NCBI RefSeq assembly: GCF_004337985.1
Contig: NC_043744.1
Location: 994,730-1,058,729 of the forward strand
DNA length: 64,000 bases
Reading direction: 5' to 3'
Source of the DNA: Pyricularia pennisetigena
Taxonomy: Eukaryota; Ascomycota; Sordariomycetes; Magnaporthales; Pyriculariaceae
Within the stretch, counting starts at the first letter, position 1, and each line of letters begins with the position of its first letter. Positions 45,546-58,255 of this stretch are shown one piece after another. The notes under the pieces are model-generated. The model was given only the letters and a program-made list of their open reading frames with translations. It was not told the DNA's origin and made no database searches. Both the position numbers and the translations under genes were made by a program.

Positions 45546-46747
45546 AAAAAAGTAAATAAAGTATTTCGATCAAGGTATCGGGTAACCTGTTCTTATGGTA
45601 AAATACAGTGAGTTGAAGCAATTGAACGTCTTATTTGGGTAACTGAGGTTTTCAATAACTGGGGTAAAATTATAATCGTCTTCAAATAATTATTAGGGTT
45701 AATTAGAGGTTGATTGCTGCTAAGCAATCTTAAAATCAAATTGATTTATATGGTAATAAACGCGTTTTATGTAAATTATGTTCCCAATATAATCTCCCTT
45801 AAATTCTAATAAATCGTAGGAATCACTTTCCTTAATTTCTTGTAGTTTTTCAAAAGTCATTGAAATTATTTCCTTGGCCATTACGTGGTATTACGTAATC
45901 AGGTCACTACGTAATTCTATTTCCTGTAGGTCGGTGTTTTTTTGGTCAAATGTCATTAGCAGGGGTATAACCCCGTTCGGCCTTACTAGTACCGGCCCAA
46001 TTATCTGGTCGTAATATTAGGTTTCCTTTCCGTTAACTAAGTTTTTTTGACTTTTAAATAATCCGTACTTCCCTATTCTTTGGTTTTTGTATTTTTGTTC
46101 CTTTTTTGCTAACTCTTTTGCGCCATATTTAATCGCGTTTCCAAATTGAAATCCAGTCATTTATCGACAAAACGCCGTTACGCCCTTTTTTTTTATCAAC
46201 CGATACCGTTGAAATACCTTCCTATAATCTTTGCTGTACCAAAAACGTAGCGTTTTGTTAGGTATTTCTTCAGGATTCGGCCCGTTATATAGAATATATC
46301 CGTTCTAATCGCTCCGGGTGTAATATTTTGGGTTTATCCGCTGTTTAGATTCGTTATATTGGGCGCTAATATTTCAAATTGGATACGGAGGTTAAGGCGT
46401 TCGAGGAGCAGATCCACGCATAATAAGCGAAATTGCTCCGTCTGTAAAAATAAAAGAAATTGTGGTTTAAAATGATAATGCGAACTAAATTTCGCGGTAT
46501 TAACGATTTGGAGGAATTGGATCGGGTGGAACGTAAAATAACAAAATAGGAAAAGCGGCGGCGATCGGCCGAAACTTTTCCTAAAATGTTTTTCGAATCG
46601 TTTTTTCCGGATTCCAATTTTGTTTGGGATTTAACCTTCCCCATAAATCCTTTAAATCCTTTTTTATTGAATAAAATAAATATTTTTGCGCAGCATTTAA
46701 TCGGTGAACTATTTTGTTTATGTATTTCGATTTATAATATATGTTGA
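45546..46747. other. RIPed sequence, probably part of the adjoining Gypsy element
   Basis: The minus strand gives several polar, Lys/Arg-rich pieces with TAA/TAG breaks (for example INPKYYTRS and WYSKDYRKVFQRYR), but no domain I can name. It lies next to the chromodomain fragment and may be the rest of that element or another one. Confidence 0.35.
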
Positions 46748-47149
46748 TTATCTTTTTTTAAACGGTTCGTCTGGTGGTATAATTTCGAGTTTTGGTCGGT
46801 TTTTCACTTTTGGGAATAATAAATGGTGCTTTTTTAGGTCGTCCTTTTTTGGCTCATTTGCTCGTAAACTCAATTCCTGGTAAGATTGGCGGAATAGTTC
46901 CTGGTAATTTTGGAGGTGATTAAAAGGTTCGCAAATACTTTTTTTCGTATCCGTAGTTTTCCCATTTAATAAGGTATTCTGTTTTGCCGTGGTTACGTTT
47001 ATGGTCCAGTATTCGTTCGATTTCGTAGGATTGTTCTGCGTCAATTTTAATTGTTTTTTGCGTACTGGTGCCGTGCGGTGCTGGTTCTAATAGTAACACG
47101 TGGAATACTGGGTAGATTTCTATAATTTCTAAGAATAACAGTTTATAAT
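46748..47149 (-). pseudogene. Ty3/Gypsy chromovirus integrase C-terminus with chromodomain, truncated
   Basis: The minus frame 47,149 downward reads YPVFHVLLLEPAP and then a chromodomain (YEIERILDHKRNHGKTEYLI, KWENYGYEK). A one-base shift near 46,930 puts the remainder (NHLQNYQELFRQ) into another frame down to 46,748. In chromoviruses this domain sits at the end of integrase and directs insertion to histone-marked chromatin. The element is cut at 47,149 by the Copia-1 LTR. It is the only piece of this family recognised in the window. Confidence 0.85.
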
Positions 47150-47706
47150 TGTTAACAATATGGGTTGCTAACAGGGGTTTAGGCATTAACCTAGGTGCGG
47201 CGTGGTGCTAGTTGCGTTGTAAAAACCTGCAATTACAGGGCTTAAATGCACTAAATTATCTATTAAATTTGGGATTAATAGATTTAATTTATTGGTGGGG
47301 GAAACTTTGCTTTATTTCCCTTACATACTCTCCGATATCGAAGTGGGGGTCCGCACCCCGCAAAAAGTTCCGGTACCGCACACGATTTTCCGAAAAGTTA
47401 TTTTATATGCGTTGTTAAAAAAACACCCTCATTTCCATACAAACCATTTCTGGGTTCGCACTAATTTGCTAATTTGGTGAAAATTTCAACCCGGTACAAG
47501 GTAGTTAACTCGTAAGTGCAGGGTGGGTATTAAACCCGGTATAGGGTAAAACCCTATTCGCTAATTTTAAATCGCAATTCCTGCAATATACAAAATATAA
47601 TAGAAAATTTAACAGCCCCAATAACCCCACTTCGGTACTATTTATTAGAGATTATATACAAATAAAAATGAACTTATTATATGCTAAATAACGTATATAA
47701 TTAACA
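47150..47706 (-). repeat. Copia-1 copy 2, left LTR
   Basis: Begins TGTTAACAATATGGG and ends ATAATTAACA, then CCCCTTTTTTTT (polypurine tract on the minus strand). It is preceded by ATAAT, which does not recur at the other end of the element. Confidence 0.9.
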
Positions 47707-48265
47707 CCCCTTTTTTTTGCTACTATTTACATAAAATCGGAAAAAAAAAGTACTTGAAAATAAAACCTTAAAAAGAAAGATCCCCTTATGTCCCAACCCG
47801 ATTCGAACTCCCGATATAAACCCTTTGGATAATAAAACCTTTTATACCGACTTGTAACCCCCGAAATGGACGAACCCCCGAATTGAAAAAAAACCCAAAA
47901 TTGTAATAACCCCCGGATTCGAACCCCCGATTTGCATAATATTAACCCACGGAATTAATTATTAAACCAGGTAATTAATTTGGCTGTTCGTTGGTAATAA
48001 TCCAAATTAGGCATATTATATAAGGTATTTCGAATGCGTAAACCGCCCAAAATACGAGCTTTTTTAATTTTAATTCAATTTTTGGTATAAGGTCGGTGTA
48101 AATTGTTTATTAATTAATTTATGCAGGGTAGATTCGGGTAATACGGCCGGTATTAGGCTAACAAAAATCCAATATTTGTAAGTAAAGGAAATATAATGGG
48201 TAATTAATTAACGAATTAATTGAATACCCTAAAATTTAATAGGTAAAAACTAAGTTTTTAGGGGT

Positions 48266-48658
48266 TTAAACCCTATAAACTTTCAAAAAAACCTTGTAAA
48301 TTGGAAGCGTTAAGGGTTTTGTTAGGCTATTAGCGGGCATTTGTTTGAATTCCAGGTATTTTGGAATTATTAATCCTTTTGTAATTAACTCCCGTACGTA
48401 ATGAAATTTTAATAACGTATATTTAGTACGGTAATGGTACGTAGGGTAATATACGTTAGTTATAAAACCTGTATTATTTTCAAATATTGCAATAAAACCT
48501 TTTATAAATAATCCAATTTTTATAAATAAGCTTTTAAACCACTGTATTTTACGCAGGGCTTCCGTTAAAGCATCGGTTTCGGTTTTTGGAATGTTTAAAA
48601 CTATAATATTAACCTTTTTGCATTTCCACGTTATAGGGCCCCCAAATAGGGTATACAA
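48266..48658 (-). pseudogene. Copia-1 copy 2 RNase H remnant
   Basis: 126 codons open on the minus strand. It contains LFGGPITWKCKK, TETDALTEALRKIQWFKSL, then YHYRTKYTLLKFHYVRE and ANSLTKPLTLP, the usual order of Copia RNase H (S-T-E-A-E, H-R-T-K-H, A-D-x-L-T-K). Several catalytic acidic positions have decayed. The solo LTR was inserted just upstream in coding sense. Confidence 0.85.
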
Positions 48659-48690
48659 ATATCCGTAAATGGATTTTGAATTTTCCCTAG

Positions 48691-49358
48691 TGTGAACATG
48701 GCTAGCGCAGGGCTAATTATATTAGCTTCCCTACATTATTTAATAACGGCTAGCACGGGCTAATTCTATTAGTCACCCTGCATCGAACAAATAAATGAAT
48801 AACAAATAAAACGTATTCGCGTTTATACACACAAAGCTTTATATATCACGTCTTTGTTCATAGTTTCAACAACAAAACAAATACGTCATATATAATCTAG
48901 CTTAGTGGTATAATGCACGTACCATAATCTATATCATATATATGTTGTTGAAGTGCGTGGGTTCGAATCCCGTTGTGGTCGCAGATTTTCTGTGCATGCA
49001 TAAGCACAATAGGCCGTTAGGCTTAATGGGCCGCTAGGCTTAATAGGTCGGCAGGTTAGTCACATGAATAAGGCCAAATCATGTGACGTGACCCCGCTAT
49101 CCGGACATCCGGATCGAAGATCTGCACCTACGGATTCGAATACGTAATTCACAACTTAGCCTTAGATTCATCACCTTTATCACCTTCACAACCTTCATCG
49201 ATTCAACGATTCAACGAATCGATTGTGCAACAATATATTATCTCTATTACCCGCTAGCAGACGGTTATCTGCCATTTTAACGTTCCATCAACCTTATACG
49301 TGATCCACTTTTCCCCGCGTTCAAGATTAAGCTTATTCTATCTCGTAACCTCCTCACA
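48691..49358 (+). mobile_element. Solo LTR of the Copia-2 family
   Basis: 668 bases from TGTGAACATGGC to CTCCTCACA, with the 5-base target duplication CCTAG on both sides (48,686-48,690 and 49,359-49,363). The empty site is seen in Copia-1 copy 1 at about 16,110. It differs from the Copia-2 LTR by scattered changes and a 9-base extra repeat in CCTTTATCACCTTCACAACC. Not RIPed. It arose by recombination between the LTRs of a full element. Confidence 0.95.
48898..48981 (+). other. tRNA-like module in the solo LTR
   Basis: TAGCTTAGTGGTATAATGC and GGGTTCGAATCCC are conserved, while the AT-rich loop between them has changed (GTTGTTGAAG versus GTTGAAG). The two boxes are thus kept across diverged copies. 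Confidence 0.75.
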
Positions 49359-49912
49359 CCTAGCCCCGGCAAAATCGCTATTATTAAAACCCAGTAATTT
49401 TAGGCCTTTAAAACCCTTTATTAATAAATTGGGTGGTAATTCGGCTTTAAAGACTTAATTTCCGTAGTAAATAAATAAGGATTTAATACCCGCTTAATAA
49501 CGTAATAGGTTTTTAGCTGCCGTTAAATGGATTATAGTAATTTTTATTAAAAAACGTAAAAGCTACTAAACCGTAAAACCGATATCCGGGCGCGTTAATA
49601 GTATTAACTACATAAGGGTGCCGATAATACGCTAAAATAATTTAACTTTTAACGCACTTACGGGCTTACCCCCGTTATATTTTAGCATACCCGGCTGTAA
49701 GCGAATAAATATAGGTTTGCAATCAGCTAATCCGAACGTTGCTAATACTTCCTTTATATATTAATTTTAATGGAGCTAAAATAGTCGTTTAGGCCTATCC
49801 TTTATAATTTGAACGCCTAAAGAATAGGTTGCAGGGCCCCTGTCTTCCAACGCGTATACCTTATTAAAACGGGTTTGTAAATCCTAAATATATTGCAACT
49901 TAGGACCTATTA

Positions 49913-51797
49913 CAGTGGGTGACCCAGAAGTGGACATGCCCCTGAAGTGGACACCCTCCCGAAGAACTGCCATGAAAACAACGAACATGCAATTAATCGT
50001 TTTTCCGCAATAAATCGCAATAAAACCTATATTTATTAATTCGCAGCAAATTCCTTTACATTATAATCCAAAAATGAAACCGTAAATCCCTGGTCCTAAT
50101 CCTGATTTCGGTGTTGTTACCGGATTTTAGCCTCCATGGCCGCCCTTTTTTGATCCAGGCCATAAACCGCTTCCTATATACCGGCCTGCTTGTAAAAAGA
50201 GTTTTGGGCTTCGCGGCGCACGCGTTTTTTAGGTACAGGTTTGAAAATCTTAATTTCTTCGTTTAACCGCTTATTTTCGGAGGTAAAACTCGCGATTTGA
50301 GCAATTTAATAATTTATGGTTTTGGATACCTTTTATATAAAGCTAACCAAATCTTTTTTGCATTCGCCCAACTGGCCTATTATTTGCATAACCTGCTTTT
50401 TAATATTTTGGGAGGTTTTTGGGGTCCCGAAAATAACGTTGGCTATATTTTAATCCGAATTACGGTTAAAAATCGTTACCTGGATAACCCCTAAATTAGG
50501 ATTTACCATTCGATCCGGAGTTAATGTTTAAAGGGGTATTACCGGCCAAATCCCGGTTTTGCGGAAACCGGAAATTACGTTGCGAACCGATAAACCGGTT
50601 GCAAAAACGTTTCAATAGGCGGTAAAAAACCGTTTTCGTTATTTAGGCGCAATAGTATTTAACGACGTTAAAAATCTTATATATTGCCGGTAATAGGTTT
50701 TAATAGGGTTAAAAACAGAAACATTTAACGGTTAAATAAAATGTAAATTGTAAACAAGTAAATATTCGAAAAAAAACCCTATTTTTAAACGCTTTAAACA
50801 TAAATTCAGTTAATTAATGCGTTAAAGCTTAATCCAATACCAATAACCGCTATTTTGTACTAATATCTGGCTTCGTTTCAGGCAAAAAAACCTGTTTTAT
50901 CCATTTAAAAGCGATTTTAAAATTAAACCAATCCGTGGGAGTCGAATCGTACGCCCAATCCTTAATATTAGGTGGAAACCACTGCGTTTATAAAATATTG
51001 CCCGTTTGGATTACGGTTGGGGTAAATTTTTTTCTTTTTGCAGTTACCGCCTCGATAATCGACGCCCAAATGGTATTTAACGTATGTATAATTTCAGCTT
51101 AATTCCGGCGTTTTACGAAAAATAAACCGTATATTTTTCCGGCCGTTATATCGTTTTGTTAGAAACCGTGTTCGTTTATATTTACGATATATTTGGGTTT
51201 AATTTCGAATTTGGTGATTATTCGTTGGTATTAGTTATAAAACGCTCGGATCGATTCGGCCGTGGCTTTTTTAATTCGCGCACCCTTTAAAAAAATCCCG
51301 GATTTGGTTTTAATATCCTTATTACGGCGTCAAAAACCGGCCAACCAACGCTTACCGAAGGCGTTTACGCGTTTTTTCGGCGGTACTAAAAAAAAGCGAA
51401 ATTTTTAATTATTTGGTGCGTGGGCGCCCTTCCAACGAGTTTTTCGACTTCGATCCAACGGTTAACAAACTTTTCCTGTTCGTTAAAAAGTAGTTAATAC
51501 GGTTTATGGGCTTATTTTCGATCGAAAACGCCGTTAAGGCGACGCATAAGGGTGGTTTTTGGCACGGCCCACTGCGCGGCCGCTTTATTTTTCGAAATGC
51601 CTGATTTTACGGCTTTAACCGCCTGGGTAAGCCTAAACTCCAAATCTTTCGGCATTACGGCTTTTTTCGGCTTTAAAAACGCGTTATTTGCGGTGCGTTG
51701 TCGCGTTGAAGTAGGTGGGTTGTGTTAAGGATGCTAGAAATTGCTAACAAAACAGGTGTCCACTTTAGGTGCATGTCCACTTGTGGGTCACCCACTG
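49913..51797 (-). mobile_element. pogo/Fot1-like DNA transposon, RIP-degraded (1,885 bp)
   Basis: TIRs are CAGTGGGTGACCCAGAAGTG at the left and its near inverse at the right end (CACTTGTGGGTCACCCACTG), flanked by TA on both sides (49,911-49,912 and 51,798-51,799). The uninterrupted target is visible in Copia-1 copy 1 near 16,659 (TTATTAGCAGGTAGTCG). One transposase pseudogene fills most of it. Confidence 0.93.
50510..51700 (-). pseudogene. pogo/Fot1-like DDE transposase remnant
   Basis: The minus strand starts with a helix-turn-helix of pipsqueak/CENP-B type (LTQAVKAVKSGISKNKAAAQ, then VPKTTLMRRLNG). A region then reads NEQEKFVNRWIEVEKLVGRAP. Far downstream come LNVSVFNPIKTYYRQYIRF and SGFRKTGIWPV, the usual C-terminal end of the DDE_1 domain in pogo/Fot1 enzymes. 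The catalytic middle is badly broken by TAA/TAG codons, so no function remains. Ends are approximate. Confidence 0.8.
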
Positions 51798-52067
51798 TAG
51801 CAGGTAATCGTTTACAAAAATATAGATAAAATGTTTGGATTTAACGTTATAAAAAACAGCGGGATTAGAGATTAATAGTTCCAAAACCTTTTTTAAAGAA
51901 TAGGCTTTTGAGTTTGTTTTACCATTTTTTGGACCCTATTTCAAATCGTATAGCGCTTTTTCCAACTGTATAATTTGCAATTTTTTCGGATTATAACCCA
52001 TTTCCACTAAAATCTTAACGGTAATAGGGTTACAAAATTTGGCCCGTTCGTTAAGACCGTTTGGAAT

Positions 52068-52517
52068 TTACAAATATATATTTACGTCGGTAAGGTCACT
52101 ATTTAAAAGCGCACCAATAAAGCCGATTTGTTCAATTTCCCAGTTTTGTGCATTAGTTATAGCAAATAATATACGCCAGGTAGGTAGTATATTAATAATA
52201 GCAAAAGTTTCGATATAATTTAGGCTTTCGTGTTGTAAAAAACTCCTAATAATAAACCTAGTTTTGTGTTTTATAGGTTTATTATTTTCATCCTTTTTAA
52301 ATTTAAATACCGGCCGGGTAGAAACGAGTTTACGGCCTGTAGGCATTTTAATTTTAGGGATAAAACGGAAGGTTTTTGCAGTAGCGATCTGGTTGAACTT
52401 AAACGTTAAAGCAGTTAACCATTTAGCATTTTTAAGGTTATTCAAAACCTGTTGGTAATTATTTGGTTTATTATTTTTAATGGGTTTTTTTTTATTTTCT
52501 TTTTGGTTTAAAAACAA
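52068..52517 (-). pseudogene. Copia-1 copy 2 reverse transcriptase remnant
   Basis: 149 codons open on the minus strand. It contains AKWLTALTFKFNQI, RKLVSTRPVFKFKKDENNKP and RFIIRSFLQHESLNYIETFA, matching the N-terminal half of Copia RT (K-x-R-x-V-x-x-G-x-x-Q). The end (EQIGFIGALLNSDLTDVNIY) carries the first catalytic region, with the Asp lost (usual form D-V-x-x-A-F-L-x-x). The second half lies beyond the pogo insertion. Confidence 0.88.
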
Positions 52518-53990
52518 AAATAATGCACGTAATTGATATACATTAGATCTGGGTTTTCGAACTGCGAATTTAACTCCATATTTTGTATTTTAGGTGCTAA
52601 AAACACCGGAATTTCGGTTGTTTTAGGTACTGGATTAGGTACCGCTACCGTCATAGGCTTTGGGGGGCGAATAATAGGTTGTACAAGCCTGGCAAGCACT
52701 GTATTTTCAGGGTTTAAATGCCCTGTAACAGGTGGTAAATGCCCTTTACTTTCAGGGCTGTTTAGGAGATAATTATCCGCTGGAACGCTGTTAATTTCGT
52801 TTTCAGGTTCGGAATTAGAATCCCCCTTTAAATTTCTATTTTCCCTTTTTAAAATCTCTAGCGTTTCCTCTGGAATAACCAAATTTTCAGCGGCTATACC
52901 CTTTATAATTTTTACGGTAAAGGTTTTGTATACGGTCCGTTTAGCGGGTGCGTAAGCCAGCGCTGTAAAATTTGATAAATGGGTTAGAATTTCACCGTTT
53001 CGGTGCGGGGAGCCAATTTATTAAATTTTTGGCATTTTTCCAACGGTACAATAACCTGGTATACCATACCAATAACCCGAAAATACGCTAAATTGGGCTT
53101 ATACGGTAGTCCAGGTTGGAATTCGGAATAAAATTCCTCGTAAAATGTTAAATCCCTATTAACTACCGTTATACGGTTAACTAAATCAACCACGGCAAAT
53201 AGTAAATAATATTATAAATATAATGGTAAGCCCGCCGTTATAATGGTAAACCAAAATTTATCCAAAATAATTCCTAACGGACCGTTCCGTTAATCCGTTT
53301 TAACCGCGGTTATAGGGATTCGAAATGCTAAAATTAATACCTTTGCTTATAAACCAACTTTAAAAATTTATATTAACTTCGTACCCCCCATCGAAATGAA
53401 AATTTAGGGGGTAACGCCCGTACGTAGCTTTTAAAACCCTAAAAGACCTTCAATAGCCACTAAAACCGTAGGTCCGGCTTTATTTCGTAATAGGATCGAC
53501 CAACGAAAACGCAATTTTCCGTCCACTAATAATAAAAATACGGGCTTTTTATTGTAAAAATTAGGTTTCAAAGTTACTGTATTACCTTTTATAAAATCGA
53601 AAATATTGGGGGGTGTAAGGAGTGCGATTTTATTTGTACGCCTAATAAAAATGGTTTTAATACAAGCAATACAGGTAATTGTCCTAATTTTGTCGAAATT
53701 AAGTAAACCTTCTATAATTTTAGCGGTTTTCTTTTAACAATAATAACCCTATATACCCTAAACGTCTATACTATAATAGGGTTTTTGGGTTTGGATTTCG
53801 TTATAATTACCTGTAGTTCCGTTTCCTTTAGGGGTTAACCAACCGTCCGTAGTCCGTTTTAGGCCTAAAAAAAGGTAATTTATAAAGGTCTGTTTTAAAT
53901 CCGCTAATAAAGGAGGTTTTGACAACGGATTTCTTATATAGGAAACCCCCTTTTTTCGGAAATAATCTCTTTTATATTAGGTTATATAAA
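52518..53990 (-). pseudogene. Copia-1 copy 2 integrase region and linker, degraded
   Basis: The minus strand 53,340-53,720 aligns with the copy 1 integrase (18,247-18,627), with more stops. 52,882-52,508 is a polar Pro/Glu/Asn-rich linker between integrase and RT (PPVTGHLNPENTVLARLVQ), open for 124 codons. Confidence 0.75.
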
Positions 53991-56793
53991 AAGGTTATTT
54001 AACGGTGTGCCGGGCTTACGGGGCCCAATTTCACGTGGATTTTCAGGGTTTTTACCGTTAAATTTCTGCGTTATAGGTGAATTTACGGCTATTTCCGTGT
54101 TTTGTTCGGAATTTAGTTTTTCCGTTACCGTATTTTCCTCCGGTTCCGAATCGGTGTAAATTTTATAGTCCTCGTAATTTTCGGGGTTTATATTATTTAA
54201 TTTTATTTCTAACGGGGTTACGTAGCCTTTTATAACCTTTTGTAAGGCCCTGCCAAAAGCGGTACTATATTTACCTATTATATAGGTGTAATTCGAAATA
54301 ACGTTATTTCGAATAAGGATGTCGCACCCTTTAACTTTTAAATAAAACGAATATTTAACGGTATTTAAACGTCCCCACCTTTTCCGATTTTTATTATACA
54401 AAATATTTTTTAATAATACGCCCCCTATATTATGATACATAAAGCCATTAACTATATTTTTTCCAAACGAAAGGATATATAGGACGTGATTTAACGTAAT
54501 TCTTTTAAATTCGTCAGCGTTTTGGCCGTAACGGACCTATATTTTCACACTTCCGGTACTTACAGGCCTAATAAAACCACCTCCTGTACCGATTTTAATT
54601 GTAAAGCCGGGGGTATAATCGGTAAAAGATTATTTATTTGCAAAAATATAATGCGTGCTATTTGTATCGTACAGGATAAGGTAGCCTAGCTTCCAAGGCT
54701 TAGGGGTCCCTTTTACGCCGCGTTTAAATTTCGTTTTAACTTTAAAATTAGCTGTTAACACCTATGGTTTTAACGTTTTACCGGTATCGGTTTCCGAATC
54801 CGAATCCGAACGTAATTTTATAATTCCGCTAACAGCGGAATTAACCTTTTGTTACAAAGCGTTATACGCTGCGCATTCGTTAACGTTACCTGGAGTCGAA
54901 CCCGTAAATAATTCGAAATCCATAAAAATTATGGACGTTCCAGCGGTTAATTCGTTGGAGGAGGATTTAATATTTTTTGCAAAAGCAGAATCCGAATTAG
55001 AGTTTTTATTTTTTTTTCGTAATTTAAAGGTGTTTTCCTGCCTATTATTTTCCTTTTTAACGCCTTTTCTAACGTTTTTTTAGCCAATTTTTTACCTTTA
55101 AACTTATAATTAACAACCTTAGCCGTTGTAAAACCTGAAATCGAACTTTCGGATATAAGGTCCGCCATAAGGTATTGCAAATTTAATTTTTCCGAATTTT
55201 GGCCTATTATTTGCAAGGCCCGTTGGGTATTGCGTTGGCGTTCGGTCCAAATAAAAAGTATCCCTTCCAGGGCCCGTAAATACTAATTTCGTACGTTTAC
55301 GGGGTCAATTTGCACGTTGGTATTCGCTAATTTAGCTGTTGATAAATTCAAACGGTTGTTAAATTTAGGTATTAATCCTCCAAATTTCGAAATATTTAAA
55401 ACGTAAAATTTCCGATATAATAAATTTCGATTATTTTCGGGTGCAACGGAATAGTTATTTTCTAGAGTTTTATAAACCGTTACGGGGCTGGAATGCCATG
55501 CAATGGATTTTAAAGGTTTTTTAATTAAGCTATTTTTTATAAATAATAATAGGATTCATTGCTCGTGTTCCGGTAAGGTATCACCAATTTTAGGGTTGGA
55601 AATAAATTCCGCTGCTTTTATAACCCTGAATTATATTATTAACCCCTATTTCCACAAATCGTGATTGTTAACCTTTATTAATTTACAATTTTCGGGGAAG
55701 GAAAATACCCGTTTCGATAGGTTTTTACCTATCCCGTCACGTAAAATTAGGTTACCGGGTGGATTAAAAGGTGCCGTAGCGGTAATTGATTTAATATTTA
55801 AATTACCATTTAAATTAGTGGAATTACCGTTTTTTAGGGTTACTAAGGTAGTTAGCTGTTAAATTATCCTCTAAAATTAATCCATTTGCGTAGTTAACGT
55901 TTTTAATTACAGGTTTTGGGCCTGTAATTTAGCGGTTAAAATTTCGCTTAGGCTGGGTTTAGGCCCCCTATTTATTGGAATTGGGCCTGGAAAACCCGAT
56001 ATAAAACTGTTTTCCATTATAAGGTAACCTGAGTTATAATTGCAATTCGCTAATTTATAATTATAATTAACTAATTTAATCGTTCAAAAGTAAATACCCT
56101 ATTTAGTTTAGGATTTGCTATACCGTTTACCTTTTAACGGGTATAGGCCTGTAATTACCAATTACAGGGTTTATTGCTATTTTCAATAGTTAAAATCTAT
56201 TAAAATACAGGGTTTGGATCCCTAAAAATCGCAACTAATGGGTGCCCTAATATTTATACCAATCCAGGTGCACGTAACGAATTTAGTTCGTTAAATCGGT
56301 GCAGGGTAAATTGCAGGGTATTATATAAGGTAACGAACCAATTAACGTAATTCCGCTAATGGGTTTATAGGCTATTGTAAACCCTATCAAACGTATTAAA
56401 AAGATTTAATGGGTTATTAGTGAACGAATACAGGGGCTTTCAACCCTAATTCGTCAACGTAAACCCTATAAAAAATTTAAACCAATTACAATGGCGTGCA
56501 TGATCCATAAAAACCACACCAAAAATTTTGGATTTGCAATGCAAGCGATCGCTGTAATACCTGAAAAAGCCTGAATCGAACGTTAATTTTTAGCAATCCC
56601 CATTGTAAATATAGGGGGTTAAATGCTAAATTAGCGCCTAAAAAGAACAATTCGCACAAAATCAGCAATATTTTTGTTAATATACGTGCTGTAAAAATGC
56701 GATAATAACCAAAATAAAACCCAAACTTTAGGCTTTTCAGCGATGCAAAATATACTTTAATACACAAATTAAAACCTTTCCGGGCTTGTAATT
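53991..56793 (-). pseudogene. Copia-1 copy 2 gag and protease region, degraded
   Basis: Minus strand. Around 54,430-54,520 the text ILYNKNRKRWGRLNTVKYSF and a preceding protease-like segment (LNHVLYILSFGKNIVNGF) fit the protease-to-integrase junction of Copia. 55,216-54,947 is a Lys-rich piece (FTTAKVVNYKFKGKK) of gag. The stretch from about 55,900 to the LTR is untranslated leader with no frame. Confidence 0.65.
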
Positions 56794-57345
56794 TGTTAAT
56801 AATATGGGTAGCTAACAGGGGTTTAGGTATTAGCCTAAATGCGGCGTAAAATCAATTGTGTTGTAAAAACCTGTAATTATAGTATTTAAATGCATTAAAT
56901 TATTTATTAATTTTGGGATTGATAAATTTAATTTATTAATGGGGGAGATTTTGCTTTGTTTCCCTTACATATTTTCCAACATCGAAATGGGGGTCCGCGC
57001 CCCGTAAAGGGTTCCGGTGCCGCACACGATTTTCCGAAAAATTATTTTGTATACGTTATTGAAAAAACACCTTTATTTCCATGTAAACCATTTCTAAGTT
57101 CGCACTAATTTGCTAATTTGGTGAAAATTTCAACCCGGTACAGGGTAGCTAATTCGTAAATGCAGGGTGGGTATTAAACCCGGTATAGGGTGAAACCCCA
57201 TTCGCTGACTTTAAATCGCAACTCCTGCAACACATATACCGGAAAATCCGACAGCCCCAACAACCCCATTTCGGCACTATTTATTGTGGCTTATATACAA
57301 ATAAAAGTGGACCCATTACATGCTAAATAACGCATATAATTAACA
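56794..57345 (-). repeat. Copia-1 copy 2, right LTR (5' LTR in coding sense)
   Basis: Begins TGTTAATAATATGGG and ends ATAATTAACA. Its last 36 bases are repeated in tandem at 57,346-57,381 (GACCCATTACATGCTAAC and following), outside the expected LTR end. Confidence 0.9.
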
Positions 57346-57381
57346 GACCCATTACATGCTAACTAACGTATATAATTAACA
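57346..57381. repeat. 36-bp tandem copy of the LTR end
   Basis: Repeats 57,310-57,345 with two substitutions. It sits exactly at the outer edge of Copia-1 copy 2. Confidence 0.9.
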
Positions 57382-57995
57382 GATATTTATATATAATAGT
57401 ATAATATAATTGCTATATTAAAGTTTCTTTTGATTTTTTTTGAATATATGGGCGAATTATTAAGTTTTTTAATAAAGTATTATTTAAATAAAAGTTTTAA
57501 TGTAGTATTAATTCTAAGCGATAATTGCATGCACTTTCCACCGCTACGTTAATTTCAAAGTTATATAAATTCATTTTATCCTTCCGAAATACTATTATTC
57601 AAAATCATGAATTAAACATACCAAAATATATCAAAAATTAAAAAATATATTTAATACTTAAATATCTATATTGCCTAAAAAGCTATACCAACGGTTTTCG
57701 CGTCAAAAAAATGGAAAATCAAATGCTGCAACGCAGGTTACCCCATACTTTCACGATTTTTATTTACTTATTTATTTGAATATTTGATTGCATACAGTGA
57801 TTATACTGTCAACATTGGGTATATAGTGCGGATATAGTCCAAATACCCGCCATGAGCGGGCAAAATCGACAAGTTGTCCTCAGACTAGAACGAGCGCGAT
57901 CTTTTCGGCCAATGTGATTGGTCGAAAAGACATGTGGCTGAAAGCTACATGGAGCGCTTGGATCCCGCAGGGGTATAGTCTGAGCACTGAGACTA
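57382..57995 (-). mobile_element. Short TIR element of the TAGTCTCAG family, truncated on the left
   Basis: The text is homologous to 14,330-14,575 plus 41,915-42,237, in the same order. It contains the subterminal motif (57,847-57,885), the CCAAT/ATTGG palindrome (57,903-57,930) and the intact end CACTGAGACTA at 57,995. AT-rich, RIP-type sequence stops exactly here and balanced sequence begins. GGTCAGGTC (57,996-58,004) would be the target duplication, but the left end is missing. Confidence 0.8.
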
Positions 57996-58255
57996 GGTCA
58001 GGTCAACATTGTGAGTGGCCTGTTCTAATAAACTGTCACATACCAGCAACGGTCCCAGGTCAAGACGCAGGGGCCAGAAGTAAATCAAAATGTCAATCCA
58101 GGAATACGAGGCGTGCGCTGGCGCCAGTTTAGGCACTGGAGAAACTATCACGTTCTATGCATCTAGCTTTGTAAGACACGTTTTTGTAGTTTCCTCTTCT
58201 ACTAGTACAAAGGCACAAAAGAAAGTTTATTACCCATGCACCCTCCCTATCCGAA

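Larger units (their letters stand above)
47150..57345 (-). mobile_element. Copia-1 copy 2, RIP-degraded Ty1/Copia retrotransposon with two insertions
   Basis: LTRs are 47,150-47,706 and 56,794-57,345. The internal region matches copy 1 and codes on the minus strand. It is interrupted by a solo Copia-2 LTR (48,691-49,358) and a pogo/Fot1-like element (49,913-51,797). Outer flanks are different elements (Gypsy on the left, TIR element on the right) without a shared target duplication, so it may be a recombinant of two insertions. Confidence 0.9.
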
